A stretch of DNA of 64,000 nt from Symbiodinium natans (Eukaryota; Sar; Dinophyceae; Suessiales; Symbiodiniaceae), in contig CAJNDS010002816.1 in the NCBI GenBank assembly GCA_905221605.1, positions 152,543 to 216,542 of the forward strand, read 5' to 3'. A program made the translations under genes and the position numbers. Of this stretch, positions 44,780 to 56,930 are shown one piece after another. Position 1 is the stretch's first letter, and each line of letters starts with the position of its first letter. The notes under the pieces are model-generated. The model saw only the letters and a program-made list of their open reading frames with translations. It did not search any database and was not told the DNA's origin.

Positions 44780-46690
44780 GCCCGCCAGGAACATCATGAT
44801 CATGGCGTGGTCGCTTCTTATTTGAGGCATCGAAGGCCAAGAGCAAGAGCATGAGGGGCATTGGGGCTTCAGCTACGCCTCCCAACAGCAGGAACATCAT
44901 GAGCATCATGGCCTTGTCGTTTTTCATTTGAGGCATTGAAGGCCAAAGGCAGCAGCATGAGGGGCATTCGGGCTTCAGCTACGCCTCCCAACAGCAGGAA
45001 CATCATGAGCATCATGGCCTTGTCGTTTCTCATTTGAGGCATCGAAGGCCAAAAGCAGAAGCATGAGGGGCATTGGGGCTTCCGCCAGGAACATCATGAG
45101 CATCATGGCCTTGCCGTTTCTCATTTGAGGCATCGAAGGCCAAAAGCAGAAGCATGAGGGGCATTGGGGCTTCAGCTACGCCTCCCAACAGCAGGAACAT
45201 CATGAGCATCATGGCCTTGCCGTTTCTCATTTGAGGCATCGAAGGCCAAAAGCAGGAGCATGAGGGGCATTGGGGCTTCAGCTACGCCTCCCAACGGCAG
45301 GAACATCATGAGCATCATGGCCTTCGCTTCTCATTTGAGGCATCGAAAGGCCAAAAGCAGGAGCATGAGGGGCATTGGGGCTTCAGCTATGCCTCCCAAC
45401 AGCAAGAACATCATGAGCATCATGGCCTTGTCGTTTCTCATTTGAGGCATCGAAGGCCAAAAGCAGGAGCATGAGGGGCATTGGGGCTTCAGCTACGCCT
45501 CCCAACAACAGGAACATCATGAGCATCATGGCCTTGTCGTTTCTCATTTGAGGCATCGAAGGCCAAAAGCAGGAGCATGAGGGGCATTGGGGCTTCAGCT
45601 ACGCCTCCCAACAACAGGAACATCATGAGCATCATGGCCTTGTCGTTTCTCATTTGAGGCATCGAAGGCCAAAAGCAGGAGCATGAGGGGCATTGGGGCT
45701 TCAGCTACGCCTTCCAACAGCAGGAACATCATGAGCATCATGGCCTTGTCGTTTCTCTTTTGAGGCATCGAAAGGCCAAAAGCAGGAGCATGAGGGGCAT
45801 TGGGGCTTCAGCTACGCCTCCCAACAGCAGGAACATCATGAGCATCATGGCCTTGTCGTTTCTCATTTGAGGCATCGAAGGCCAAAAGCAGGAGCATGAG
45901 GGGCATTGGGGCTTCAGCTACGCCTTCCAACAGCAGGAACATCATGAGCATCATGGCCTTGTCGTTTCTCTTTTGAGGCATCGAAAGGCCAAAAGCAGGA
46001 GCATGAGGGGCATTGGGGCTTCAGCTACGCCTCCCAACAGCAGGAACATCATGATCATGGCGTGGTCGTTTCTTATTTGAGGCATCGAAAGGCCAAAAGC
46101 AGGAGCATGAGGGGCATTGGGGCTTCAGCTACGCCTCCCAACAGCAGGAACATCATGATCATGGCGTGGTCGTTTCTTATTTGAGGCATCGAAGGCCAAA
46201 AGCAGGAGCATGAGGGGCATTGGGGCTTCAGCTACGCCTCCCCAACAGCAGCAACCTCCTGAGCATCGACCAAGAACATGAGCATGAGGCGCATTGGAAC
46301 CAGCTACACCTCCCAACAGCAGGAACATCATAAGCAAAAGGGTCTTGTCGTTTTTCATTCACGGCACTCGAAAGCCAGCAGGAAGCACGAGGGGCATTGT
46401 GGCTTCAGCTACGCTTCACAACAGGAACATCATAAGCATTATGGCCTTGTCGTTTCTTGTGTAAGGCATTGAAGGCAAAGGCAAAAGTGAGGCATTGGGG
46501 CTTCAGCTACGCCTGAACATTATGAGCATGGCCTTGTCGTTTCTCATTCAAGGCACTCGCGCGCCAAAAAGCTGCATGAGGGGCATTTGCTACTTCAGCT
46601 ACACCACCCACCAACAAGAACATCACAACTACACGGCCTTGTCGTCTTGCATTGGAGGCACTCGAAGGCCAAAGGCGGCTTCTCTCATCT
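44780..46690 (+). repeat. 106-bp minisatellite, about 14 good copies plus decayed ones
   Basis: The unit contains GGGGCATTGGGGCTTCAGC, TACGCCTCCCAACAGCAGGA, ACATCATGAGCATCATGGCC and TTGAGGCATCGAAGGCCAAA. Starts of GGCATTGGGG lie at 44857, 44963, 45069, 45160, 45266, 45371, 45477, 45583, 45689, 45796, 45902, 46009, 46113 and 46216, mostly 106 bp apart. One 15-bp deletion copy (45069-45160) is present. The array decays from 46250 onward into shorter, diverged units. Since 106 is not a multiple of three, each unit shifts the frame, so the leucine-rich open frames are artefacts. Confidence 0.96.
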
Positions 46691-47546
46691 GAGGTTCAGT
46701 GATGTTTAGTTGGCTCAGCTCGAAATCTGAATCTCGATCTGGTTAGAGTTTTTGTTTCGATGATGACATTGCGGAAAACAGTTCAGAGCTTTTTTTTTAA
46801 AGCGGACGCCTCTTTACTACATCAGTAGCACAGTAGACCGGTCTTGTGGGTCTCGCAACTAGGAGTGAAACAAGTCGCCCGAAAGAAACAACACAAACAA
46901 AGGAGGAGAAACAACCCAGCCAACCAAACCAGCAACACCACAACCAAACAAAAAACCAAGAAGGGCAGCGAAACTACTAAGAAGACCCCACGCGCTCAAT
47001 ACTCAAGCTCGTCGATGTAGTCCCTGTTCAGAGCCAATGCAGCACCAAGTCGTGTGGGGGAATCGCAAAACAGAGAACAAAAACCACCATCACGCAATCA
47101 TCTGAATAAGTTGGCAGCCTGCAGGTTGGGTGTTCACATGCTCGCAGCAGTCTTGGCAGACATTCCAAGTTCGGGCGGTCTACTCGAAATGCTGCAGCGG
47201 CCGAAGTTTGACTGTTGTAGTAACCGAGACATGCAATACCACCGGTGCCTACCCCTCCCACAGGGAGGGTAGGCCAATTTGCCCCATGGTGATCAGCCAG
47301 TGGGGTCTTCCGTATAGGCCACAGCCGACTGACCATGGCGATCAGCCGAGGGTGCACGCACCGCAGTCAGTGAGGGGTCGGGTGTTCGCCCTACTGAATC
47401 TTCCTACCCTATGGTGATCAGCCAGCGGGGCTGTCCAAGAGTAGCCAATAGGCTACCGATTCCATCGCTCTTAACAGCTCATGTTGCATCAGATGCTTTC
47501 ATTCTTGCCATAGCAAGCACTGGATACGGATGACGCAGTTATCCTA
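46691..47546. other. Spacer between minisatellite and minus-strand gene remnant
   Basis: No gene is supported. There is a T9 run at 46790-46798 and an A/C-rich patch at 46870-46980. A short motif, ATGGTGATCAGCCAG, is repeated with variation at about 47286, 47335 and 47411. The stretch may include the 3' flank of the minus-strand gene that ends at 47547. Confidence 0.45.
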
Positions 47547-50500
47547 TCATTGCCAGGGACCATCCCATCTGCTATCTGCCTGTCGACTCTGTCCAGACCC
47601 TCGAGAGCGTAGCTCCGCCACGACCCGTGCTGGGGCCGCCGCCACGGACGACTGTGCAAGGTCCCAGTTGGGATCCTGTGACGTACTTCCCACATGCCCC
47701 AGCAAATTCTCCGCGTCCGTTCCCCAAGGCGCGATGCCTTTGGGAATTGGCACAGACGACAATTGGGCCACTCTTGTTTTGGCAGAGTGCCACAGCGTTC
47801 TAGCGGCCGCATTTATTTGCTCGTACTGGACTACTCCGTCATCCTTATGCCTGTAAGGGAAGGACTTTGAGAGCAGAGGGCTCTGGCTCTGTGGGATTTC
47901 GATGGCAATACATCTTGAACCAAAAGCTTAAGACTTTGCTTTGTGGGGTGTCTCGACCGGGCAAGCCCCTTGATAGCGGCCCAGTGCGCCGTAGCAGCTC
48001 AGCAGCGTCGTACCATTCTTTGCGGGCGTGCTTGGGCCCACGCATGGTTGGGGGTGCCACAAGCCGGTTCCAGTGGTCATCTTCAAAAGCCGGCAATCGG
48101 AAGGGAATGCAGACGTCCACTTCTCGCAAAGCAGTTAGGTCAGTGGTGCGCAGTTCCGAAAAGCGCCAGTCCCTTACTTGCGGCGCAGCATCCTCCATTT
48201 CTTGCGGTTCCGGAGGACGTTGGCCTGATGTCTTCCGACTCGGAGGAGCTGCCGTGGACATTGAGGTGCCGCGGAGGGCTCCGTGGCAAGTGGCATATGG
48301 AGAAGCCCCTGCAATGGGAGGACACGACGAAACGATACATTGGCACGTGCCGTAATATCAGGCCACTCCAGGTTATAGGCCGCCCAAAAGTGCTCCAGGT
48401 GCTGGCTTGCCACTGACGCCGAAAGGGCCTGTCTGATGGCATCAAGAAAATGCATCGGAGGGTCTGTCGGGTTGAACTTGCGACATTGTCTATGCCCAAG
48501 CGCACGCGAGCCTTCCAAGGTGACCCTCACAAACGCATTAATTGTCGGAACCTGCCTCTTTCTGGCCGCCTCCAGATTCATGTTCCTGGAGCGCGCCGCC
48601 CATTCTCGCAAGCTTGACTCCTGCACCTGTCCTTGCACCATAAGGAAGCCTTTTTTATCCCTTTCGTATGCAGTCTCAGGGCAGGTGGGCCTTTGATATG
48701 CCCGACCAGCCAAAAGCGCGACCGTTGCCGCCGGGGGCACGTTGACCTGGAGGTCCGTGATGCGTTGCTCGGATTTCGGGAATCCCAACACTATAGGTAG
48801 GCCAGCTGCACGTCCAGGGGGCCCATTCTGGTGAGCCTCAAACGCCAGCAGTAGGGCCCCTATCCAGCAGTCCGGGTCACTGTAACACAGCATTGCGGGG
48901 AACTGTGCATTGATTACGAACGCCCGGGATGTCGGCAACAGCGAAAAACAGGTCAGCGATGTACTGCGCAGTGGTGAGGAAACCATACCCTACAATGGAA
49001 TCCTTGAGGGAGGCCAGGTCAAGTTGTGGTGCATTGCTGCCTAACATTGCTTCCAGGTCAACGAATTGCAGAGAACCAGAGAGCTTTAGGCACTCGGACC
49101 GCAAGGTGACCAGCACAGCGCTTCCTCTGGACGGCACTTTGCCTGCGACCGCAAACCGTTCTGTGCTTCTCAGGGACGCCGGTGAGGATAAATCCGGTGC
49201 AGTAAGGTTATGGGCCAAGTGTTGGAGCCTGGTTTGACGTGTACTGGCCTGGTTGCTCTTTTGACGGCGGCCTTCTGAGGATAGTGGAACTGCTCAGAGG
49301 GTTCTTCCTCCACTTCAGCCTCTGAAGCCATGGCCAGGAATTGGTAGCCTAGCATACCAATGAGCCGCTCCAACGCCAGACCCGGCAACCACATATCTAG
49401 CACTAGCTTCATGGTGGGTCCGAGGTCGTGGAAAGGCTGCGGGAGGTCAGTCATGTGGGGCTTCAATTCCCCAAGAAGGGCATCGGAACATGCCTTTCTC
49501 AGCTCCATCACGCTTGGCTTGGACGGTGGCTGCACCTGGAGGAAATGCTCCATGTCTGCCTGGCTACCTGCCGCCCCAACATGGACTGTACAAACGCCTT
49601 GGATCGTTCGTTCAATTGGATCGAGGCGCAGGCTACGCCCATCAACGAAGATCTGACAGCTTTCTCCACATATGGGTCAGCAAGCCCACCAATCCTCTTG
49701 GTCAATTCACTATATCTGTAATCGCCCGGGGTAAGCCGGAACAACTCTTCACAGTCCAGAAAGTGCCCGTAAGAATGTCCTCCAGTGCCAAGCCCATCAA
49801 CCTCCGAGAAGAAGTAAAGACGCGTTCCCTCCCGGATAGCTTTTATTCGCGCTTCAAGGTCGGAAAATGCACAATTGGTCCCCCTGGTGATGAACGAAGC
49901 TGACACCATGTCGAAGCTCAGACTGCAGGATACACCGCAGTATCGCCCGGGGCATAGCAATGCCTCCCAATCGATCGGGAAGAAGTCACCTGTGCAGCTC
50001 CGGAATCGCTGGCGTTCGTGCCAGGCTATCGCGAGGACGGCCCCCGTGTATGCTCCGGCGGAGAAGCCTCTTATGCGTAGGTTGCACTCGCCGGCTCTGA
50101 CCGCACCCAGGCCTACATGCATGGCGGTTTGCGCTGCGCTGTGGGGCATGTGCAAGTGGGCAAGCGCCGGTTTCATTGTGAGAGCTGCTTCTACTGCTCC
50201 TATTCGGGCCTTAACGGAAGCAAGCAAGCTACTCCCCACAACCGGTAAAGAGCGGTAGCCCAGACTTGGCGAGCTTGTGGCAGGAGCAACAGGGCATGGG
50301 ACGCATTGCCGCTGGACGAGAGCAACAAATATGTCAAGCCTTGCTTGCTTACCCTGGCCTTCTTGGACCTGCTCCATTTCCAACCCTGTTACCGCGTATG
50401 AGTTGGCGGTGTGGATGATGCTGCCAGTGACAGCAGCCCGCGCACTTGCTCCTCTTCCACCCATCCCGCTAACAAAAACCGACCGAAACTCGCCGGATGG

Positions 50501-51672
50501 GGTAAGATGTGGAGCCGGAGGCGGGTGTTGGTACGCAGGGAAGCCGAAGGCGTGGATAGCATGTTGCACCCTAAGGGCGAGGCTTTCATCCCAGTGCCTC
50601 CTGAGACCTGAGATGGTGGCTTGAGCCAGGGCGAAAAGCAGCCATGGTGCATCGGCCTGCATAAAGAAGGCATGAACCGCACAGGCCAAGATCGCAAGCT
50701 GCCCTTCGGAGTATTAGGCCGGCTGCGCCACTTGGGCGACCCCGAGCAAGATGAAAGGATTTCCCTTTTCCAGTGCATCAATACGCCCGGAAGAGCTGGA
50801 AGCGGACCGGCCCACAGCCAGCTTGGTCGGTAGCGGCCCAAAGCGGCACCTTAGCACCATTGCCCCAGATGGCGTCCGGGAGGGTAGGAAGTCTTTGTAT
50901 CTCCCCCCACTGCTGCAAGATGTGTTTACCTTTGACACCGTACCCATGAACAAAAGGGGGGGGGATGCCGTCAGCAAAGCGGTTCGCCATAAACAAGTCA
51001 GGTCCCAGCAGGATCGCCATGCGGGAATGCAACCCGCCATACCCTACCAGCAGAGGCAAAAAGCCTTGCTCATACGGCCCTTGTCCCCATGTCCTTACCC
51101 CTCTCACTTTCTCCACCCTGGACGTCCCAAAGGAGATGCACGGCTCAGGTCGACTGGCCCTAAGATCTGCCTGCCGCCACGCAAGCTCATGCGCATAACG
51201 CCCCAGTAACGCCCAAGCAAACACAAAGTCCGAATGCTGGCTAGCCTGTGTGCCTGCTAAGGGGGTGTTGCGAAGGCATTGCAAGTGGTGGATTCGGTCA
51301 AGCGTTACTTCAGCATGTGTGCCAGGCAATGGGGCGGGCACCCCACTGGGCATGATGATTCGCTTGAACGCATCAGCAAGAGCCGACTGCACCAGTTGCG
51401 TAGTGGCAGCCAGTGTGGGCGGGAGGCAGTACGCTGCTGGCGGTTGCCGGCTCAGCTCCTGAGTGTCAGGGAAAAAGATGACCAGACCTCCGTTGGCCTC
51501 TAGTTGGTCTTCCGACACGCACAGCATACCGAACATGCCAGGCCATCTGGCTCCGCAGGGGATGTAGCCATCCAGCGAGCAGCTCCAAGGCGAGGCCGGA
51601 AGTGAGCCACAGGGCTGTGTCTCATCTACCTCCATTCTGCCCAACGGCTCAAGCTGCGCATTGTTGGGCAGA
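47547..51672 (-). pseudogene. Frameshifted long gene Z, downstream part (hydrolase-like and GT-like), cut by a LINE
   Basis: Six or seven overlapping minus-strand open blocks in changing frames tile 51672 to 47547 (50778-51692, 50700-51040, 49508-50689, 49170-49553, 48877-49218, 48174-48986, 47845-48261, 47547-47850). The overlaps are a few tens of bases, which fits indels better than introns. Motifs: EANGGLVIFFPDTQE (51471-51500), like the N-A-G-L strand of GT-A glycosyltransferases; LLVGYGGLHSRMAILLGPDL; RGFSAGAYTGAVLAIAW with G-F-S-A-G at 50054-50068, a nucleophile elbow as in alpha/beta hydrolases; and GTGGHSYGHFLDCEEL. I do not recognise the whole protein. It continues upstream at 60499-59437, beyond the LINE. 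Confidence 0.6.
51655..51672. repeat. Target-site duplication of the LINE, left copy
   Basis: TGCGCATTGTTGGGCAGA is identical (18/18) to 59437-59454. On the minus strand it encodes LPNNA in the frame of gene Z. Confidence 0.92.
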
Positions 51673-51737
51673 GCCACTACCTCAGCCCTCACCTGGCTGA
51701 GGACGCGTACCGCCCTCAGACACAGTGGGTGAGTGTC

Positions 51738-53772
51738 ATGGCAGTGGTGACGGCATCAACGGATGCCGCGGAGTGTGCGCAAACTATTTTGTTTAGCAAG
51801 TGGGGTGACTTGCTAGGGAGTCTTGGCGCATTGTTCAAGGGGAAGTTTGAATGCGTCGTCAAGGCTATGGGGATGGGATAGGTATGCAGTGCTTTCAAGA
51901 GGCAGTTGCATACTTCCGCCTCCGCAATCAAAGGGAGGAGCAACGCCAGATGCACATCACCAATGGAAACATCCCTGCCAAAATCCGGGCCGGGTCGAAG
52001 CTCAAGAAGGCTCCCACGCCGAACATGACTAAGGTGAAGGTTGTGTCTGTGCTTGAAGCTCAGCAGATGCCAAAGGCCAGCCATACATACGACACACTGC
52101 GTCACAAGAACGCAAAACGAATGAATGAGATTGCAAGCATGCCCTGTCATGAGATCTTTCCTGCCATAGAGAAATGGCGTCAGGAGCGCCCTACTTCCGA
52201 GTCCAACGATGCAAGCCTTGTGCCTCCACGTCCGCCAGCAGGACGTGCAGATGAAGCAGAAGCAGAGTTTCAGCCGGTTCTCAGCCGTCGCAAAGTGAAG
52301 GCCGCGAAGCGAGAGGCCAATCTCGCTGCAAAGCGTAAGCTAGATGCCGCCCACTGGAATGCACCCATCCTCACTGCCCCGCCGGTTCGTGGAGTTGAAG
52401 GTGTGTATCTTGCAAACAACAGTGCTGATGCTGAGGCGCTTGTGGCCGGTGGCTTGTTTGACGGCTACACCTTTGCAGGGAAGCTGGCAGTGCTTTTCTT
52501 GGGCACGCCTTCAGACAGCCTTTTGAGCTCAGCGCAGCAGCACCACATTAACCCGGTGCCTTGCAGCATCCCTGTCATGAAAGGTGTTGGCACATATGTC
52601 GAAACAGGTTTCGTGTGGCAGATCGGCGCTCAGGAGGTCAAATCCTTGATCGTTCCTCTTGAGGTTAATTGGTCCACCACCCAGCAGCCCACGATTGTTG
52701 CAGTCGATGTTGCGTGCAATCATGCGTCTAGCCAGCTGTGGGGCCGACTGTCTCAGGCTTGGAAGAGCGTTGTCATGTCGCGTGAGCATGAAGAATGGAA
52801 GAAGCAACAGCAAAAACTTGGCAAAAAGCCATGGCAAGCTCTCAATGAGGAAATGACGGCAAGATTCGGGCCAAGGGTGGCCCTGAGGCTGTCAATGTTA
52901 GCGTGTATGGGGCCAAGCTCAACACACTGTTCAAAGGTGATACCTTTACCGCCACCTTTCGTGCAAGCGATGCCCTTGTTGCCAAACTGCGTGAATGCAG
53001 TGGCGTGGATGGTGTGGCGTTCCGTAGGACCTCCTTTGGAAACACGGCGCAGTACGACAAGGAAGAGGTTGAAGAATCCAAAGCGCCGTTCCCTCACTCT
53101 GTCCCTTTGGATACAGCGCTGGAGCAGCTCAAGCAGCTTCAGGGCCACAAAGGCCTGTACTTCAAAAGGGATGGCCACTCACTGATTGCAAGAGTTCCCA
53201 AGTCGTTGGAGGATGCTGCCTGGAAGTTGATTGCCTCGCGTACAGTTCCCGGCAAGTCCATGTACGAGATTGACCAGCTGCCAAGATCCCTAGCTGCAGA
53301 GGACTTGGTAAGCCTTTTGCAGAAAGAGGTGCACTGGGATACGGAGGTCGTCCGTGTCAAAACGTGTGGCACCAAGCAGTCCCCGTGGAAGAAGGCGCTC
53401 GTGAGGGCAACAACGGAGCCTGCCCACACCTTTTTGCAAATCCAAGGTCGCATTTCCACCATCCGCCCGTACGCCAAAGATGGCCCCAAGCCCACGAGTG
53501 CGGCCAGTGAAGTTCCTACCCCGGCCTCCACGGCCATGGACACCTCGTCCCCGCCGGAGCCTCTTGGGGTAGAATCCCTCCAGAAGGCCATTGTCAGTTC
53601 TGTGACGCAGGCGCTAACTGCACAGGTTACAACCATGGTAGGCCAGGTCCAAGATAGCTTGATGAAGAAGTATGAGCAGGATCAGGCTAGCATTCACGCC
53701 ACCATGCAGCAGCAGATTGAGCAGCTTACGCTGGACACCCTCCAGCGCAAGGCGGCGCGCACGCAAGGGTGA
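51738..53772 (+). pseudogene. LINE ORF1 (two frameshifts)
   Basis: ATG 51738 opens MAVVTASTDAAECAQTILFS. The frame shifts near 51880 into GMQCFQEAVAYFRLRNQREE, and again near 52865 (…NEEMTARFG to AKGGPEAVNVSVYGAKLN). It then runs to TGA 53770. The protein would be about 670 residues: a basic segment (LSRRKVKAAKREANLAAKRK), a central domain with repeated VxGVAFRR/GLYFKRDGHSLIARVP phrases, a Ser/Pro-rich linker, and a C-terminal heptad-like stretch (TMVGQVQDSLMKKYEQDQAS, then QQQIEQLTLDTLQ), probably a coiled coil. ORF1 proteins of LINEs bind RNA, but I see no CCHC knuckle. It partly overlaps the ORF2 start. Confidence 0.7.
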
Positions 53773-53788
53773 AGTGCAGGCTTCGGCG

Positions 53789-54551
53789 ATGTTGCGCCCT
53801 GCCACCAATCCTCCCCGCATGTCTTTGGATCCTGTTGCTAGCAATGATGATGTTCACCATCTTGTCTGGTAATGTCACAAGTTTCCATAAAAGGGCTGAG
53901 GCAGTTCTTGCTCAGGCCTCTGCTGATGTAGTGTGTATGCAGGAAGCCCGTGTTTCGCAGACTGGTGCGATCAAGGCGGCAGCCACTGCCCGCCGACATG
54001 GGTGGAACATCGAATTAGGGAAGGTTGTGCCGCAAAGGCGAATTCAAGCCAAAAGCCGTGCATCACATGCCAAGCGTCATGTGCGATGCTCTCCTCTTCA
54101 AAGTACTGAGGCGACTTATGTTGCTACGCTTTCCAAGTATCCTCTGCACACTTGTGGAACAGCGTGCCCTGAAACTAAGTTCCTCAAAGAGTCCGGGTGC
54201 TGGACGCGGCATGCCATAGCCTTAAACAAACTGGATGCCAATCAGCGTTGCAGGCATGACTGGTTCCACGTGGTTAACTTTTATGGAATCTCGCACCCAG
54301 CTAATGCCATCCAGGTGACTGAGAAGAGGCGACTTTTCTTTTCAGCATTTGAGGAAGCCTCGCGTTGGGGGGATGTCCCTGTCGCTGTATGCACTGATGC
54401 CAATTATGCTTGTGACCATAAAGCGGTTAAAGACCATTTGGCAACAGAGCAGTGGTTTGATGCCGCGGCCTTGTTTGCAGGACCTGAAGGCCCAGATCAC
54501 AGCCCCAAATGGGATGGTCATCAACGTCAAGGGTCTAGCCGCCCCGACTAG
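53789..54551 (+). pseudogene. LINE ORF2, AP-like endonuclease domain
   Basis: ATG 53789 opens in frame with MSLDPVASNDDVHHLVW. One extra base near 53873 splits the conserved W-N-V-T-S-F start of EEP/APE-type endonucleases, and the frame continues NVTSFHKRAEAVLAQ. The catalytic Glu is in MQEAR (53937-53951). HVVNFYGIS and VPVAVCTDANYACDH match the central strands (normally G-D-F-N). The domain ends at SSRPD/TAG 54551, and a second indel there links it to the RT frame. The enzyme would nick target DNA for target-primed reverse transcription. The indels would block a full-length product. Confidence 0.72.
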
Positions 54552-56930
54552 CAGCGCGTCAGGCCTGTGTTGAGTGCTGCGTTAGGCGGGATTTTTCAAT
54601 TAAAAACCATTTATTCCTGCAAGTAAGGTTTGATTTGCGCGTCTTGCGTCAAAATTTCCTTGCACGCATCCTTCCCAAGCCCTTTCCCATTGAGAAATTG
54701 CCCCCTGCGGATGATGAGCTTAAAAATTTTCTTGCAGAGGAAGCCATACGCTTCACAGGCTTTGACTTGGCTCTGTTGCAGGGTAGCCGATCTGATACCA
54801 AATGGCGCATGTTTGGTCAGGTCTTGGATAAGGAGTTGAGATGTGGCTCTTCCCTGTCGAAAGGGGGGAGTGGAGGTCGCCTCACAAGACCCGATATGCA
54901 ACTCCGTCGTGTCGCTACCCTGCCTGTGTATGTCCAGAGTGTAGAGACTCCAGACAGTGTTGGCACTAACTATCTGCGTAAATTGGCTTGCATCATGCGA
55001 CGACTCCGTGAGTTGCGCCACAAGATCGGTCACGTATCGCTGCTGCACCAAATGGACTGCCAAAAGCTGTGGAAACAAGTTGCTTATGACTCTTGCAAAC
55101 TGCTAAAGTCTGCAATTTTCCCTTTTTGGAATTCCCCTATGCCAGATGCTCCCCTTCTGCACTTCTTGCATGAGATGCTTGACACTCACCGTCTCGATAC
55201 TGAGCGAGAGAATGCATGCGCGCGTGCTCAGGATTTCCGCACCAAGCTGAGACGCAGCTATGCTACGGGAGGACGAGCTGTCTTTCAAGCGCTGCATGAA
55301 GCCAAGCCTGCACCGCTTCAATCCATCAGAGATGCATCCGGCCAAGTTGCTACTAACGTAGAACATATCTTGCAAACCTTGAGTGATGCTTGGGGCACCC
55401 TTTGGAACAAGGAGCGTCATTGTGAGTGGTCCGCATTCCGAGAGCGTTATGCCAGTCACATACCATGCCACAAATGTGAAGTACCAGACCTCACCGGTGT
55501 GCGACTCCAGCAGTGTTTAAAGAAAATGTCCTCTACGCGAGCTGTAGCTTCATGTGGTACACGTGCGGTTGAGATGAAGGACCTTCCCATCTCATTGCTA
55601 AACATAGCTGCCTCGCTTTACCGTGACATCGAGGCTGGAGATGACTGGCCGGAAGTTCTTACACTTGGCACGGTCTCTTGCATCCGGAAAGGTGCCGACG
55701 AAAACGGTGAAAATTGCGAGCCTTGTGAAATAGTCACTCAAGAAGCCCTTGATACCCGCCCAATTACCAACTTATCTCCTTGGAAAACATTGTACAGTAG
55801 TGTACGTTTTCAAGATATGAGTTCTTGGCGTGAAGCATGGATGCCCGACTCCATGTGTGGTGCTAGGAAAAACAAAGAGGTCCACGATGTGAGTCTTCAG
55901 ATTGCCCTTGAAATGGAGCTCCATGCCCGACGGGGTGAGTCTTTTGGCATTATATCTATGGATAGAAAAAAGTTTTTTGACCTGCTTGAGTGGGAAATCT
56001 GTGAAGGGTTGATGATCGCTCTCGGTGCTCCTGCTGCAATTATAAATGCAGAAAAGCGTTTTCTTGCCAACATGACAAATCGTTTCAAAGTTGGGGCAGC
56101 CTTTTCCGAAACATCAACCCGCTGCAACAGCTATGTGCAAGGTGACAGTTTTAGTATACAGGTGGCATTGGCAGTTATGTCAGTCTGGACTAGGGCTGTA
56201 GCTGAAACCGGTGTCGTTGTGAGCAGTTTCATCGGTGACAGCAATTTCCGTGCGGGTGACTCCTGCGGTGATGTTGCTGGTGAGCGTGCGCCTGCCCAGT
56301 GGCTCGATCAGCTCACTCGAGGCTTCAAAGTTTCCTCTGAGTTTGATCGCTTGAGTGGGTGCCAACTGAATCTCTCCAAAACCAAAGGGTTGGCGCTCAC
56401 CTGTGCCCAGCGTGCTGCGTTGTCTCAGGTGCTCCAACAAGAGGGATACGATGTTGAAGTGCGTAGCCAACTGGTCATAGTAGGCGGACTGTTGCACACA
56501 AGAAAGTGTGAAGCCACAGCGTACTTCAACCCTAAGCTTGAAAAAGCCGCTGCCTCATGTTTTATGATAGGTGACCTGCCCTTGCCTCTTGATGCCAAAG
56601 TGATGGCTTTAGGATGCACTAGTGCTGTGCAGTTTGGTTTTGGAACAGAATTGGCACATCCCACCTGCGGGCAAGCTGCCAAGCTCTCCAAGGCACACAT
56701 GTATGCTCTGTTTGGCGCGCGTCGACGCTTTAGGCACGTGGCTGCAACGATGGTTTGCTTAGGTCAGGGGCCCCGCACGGATCCTGTGCAAAACCTTGTG
56801 TACTACCCTTTGGCAACCTTGCGACGTGTCCTGCGCAGACGGCCCGACTTGCAGGATCTCATGGCCAAAGCGAGGCCAATGTCCCGGCCACAAAGGTGTC
56901 TTTCCCTTGGATCGCATCCAGTGCCTAGTG
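54552..56930 (+). pseudogene. LINE ORF2, reverse transcriptase domain
   Basis: Open for about 790 codons in the ORF2 home frame. Motif A is ISMDRKKFFDLLEW (catalytic Asp at 55961-55963), motif B is YVQGDSFSIQVALAV (QGDS at 56138-56149), and motif C is SSFIGDSNF (56222-56248). Motif C is normally F/Y-x-D-D, and here the first Asp position reads Gly (GGT at 56234-56236). A single A-to-G change from GAT would explain this and would abolish catalysis. The N-terminal 300 residues (RELRHKIGHVSLLHQM region) are typical of the linker between EN and RT. The frame breaks near 56880-56930. Confidence 0.85.

Noticed and set aside
44691-46358. Leucine/methionine-rich membrane-like frames
   Set aside because: They translate the 106-bp minisatellite, which shifts frame every unit.
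47280-47430. Three ATGGTGATCAGCCAG-like motifs as regulatory sites
   Set aside because: Spacing is uneven, the copies are diverged and no promoter context is recognisable, so only a weak repeat is supported.
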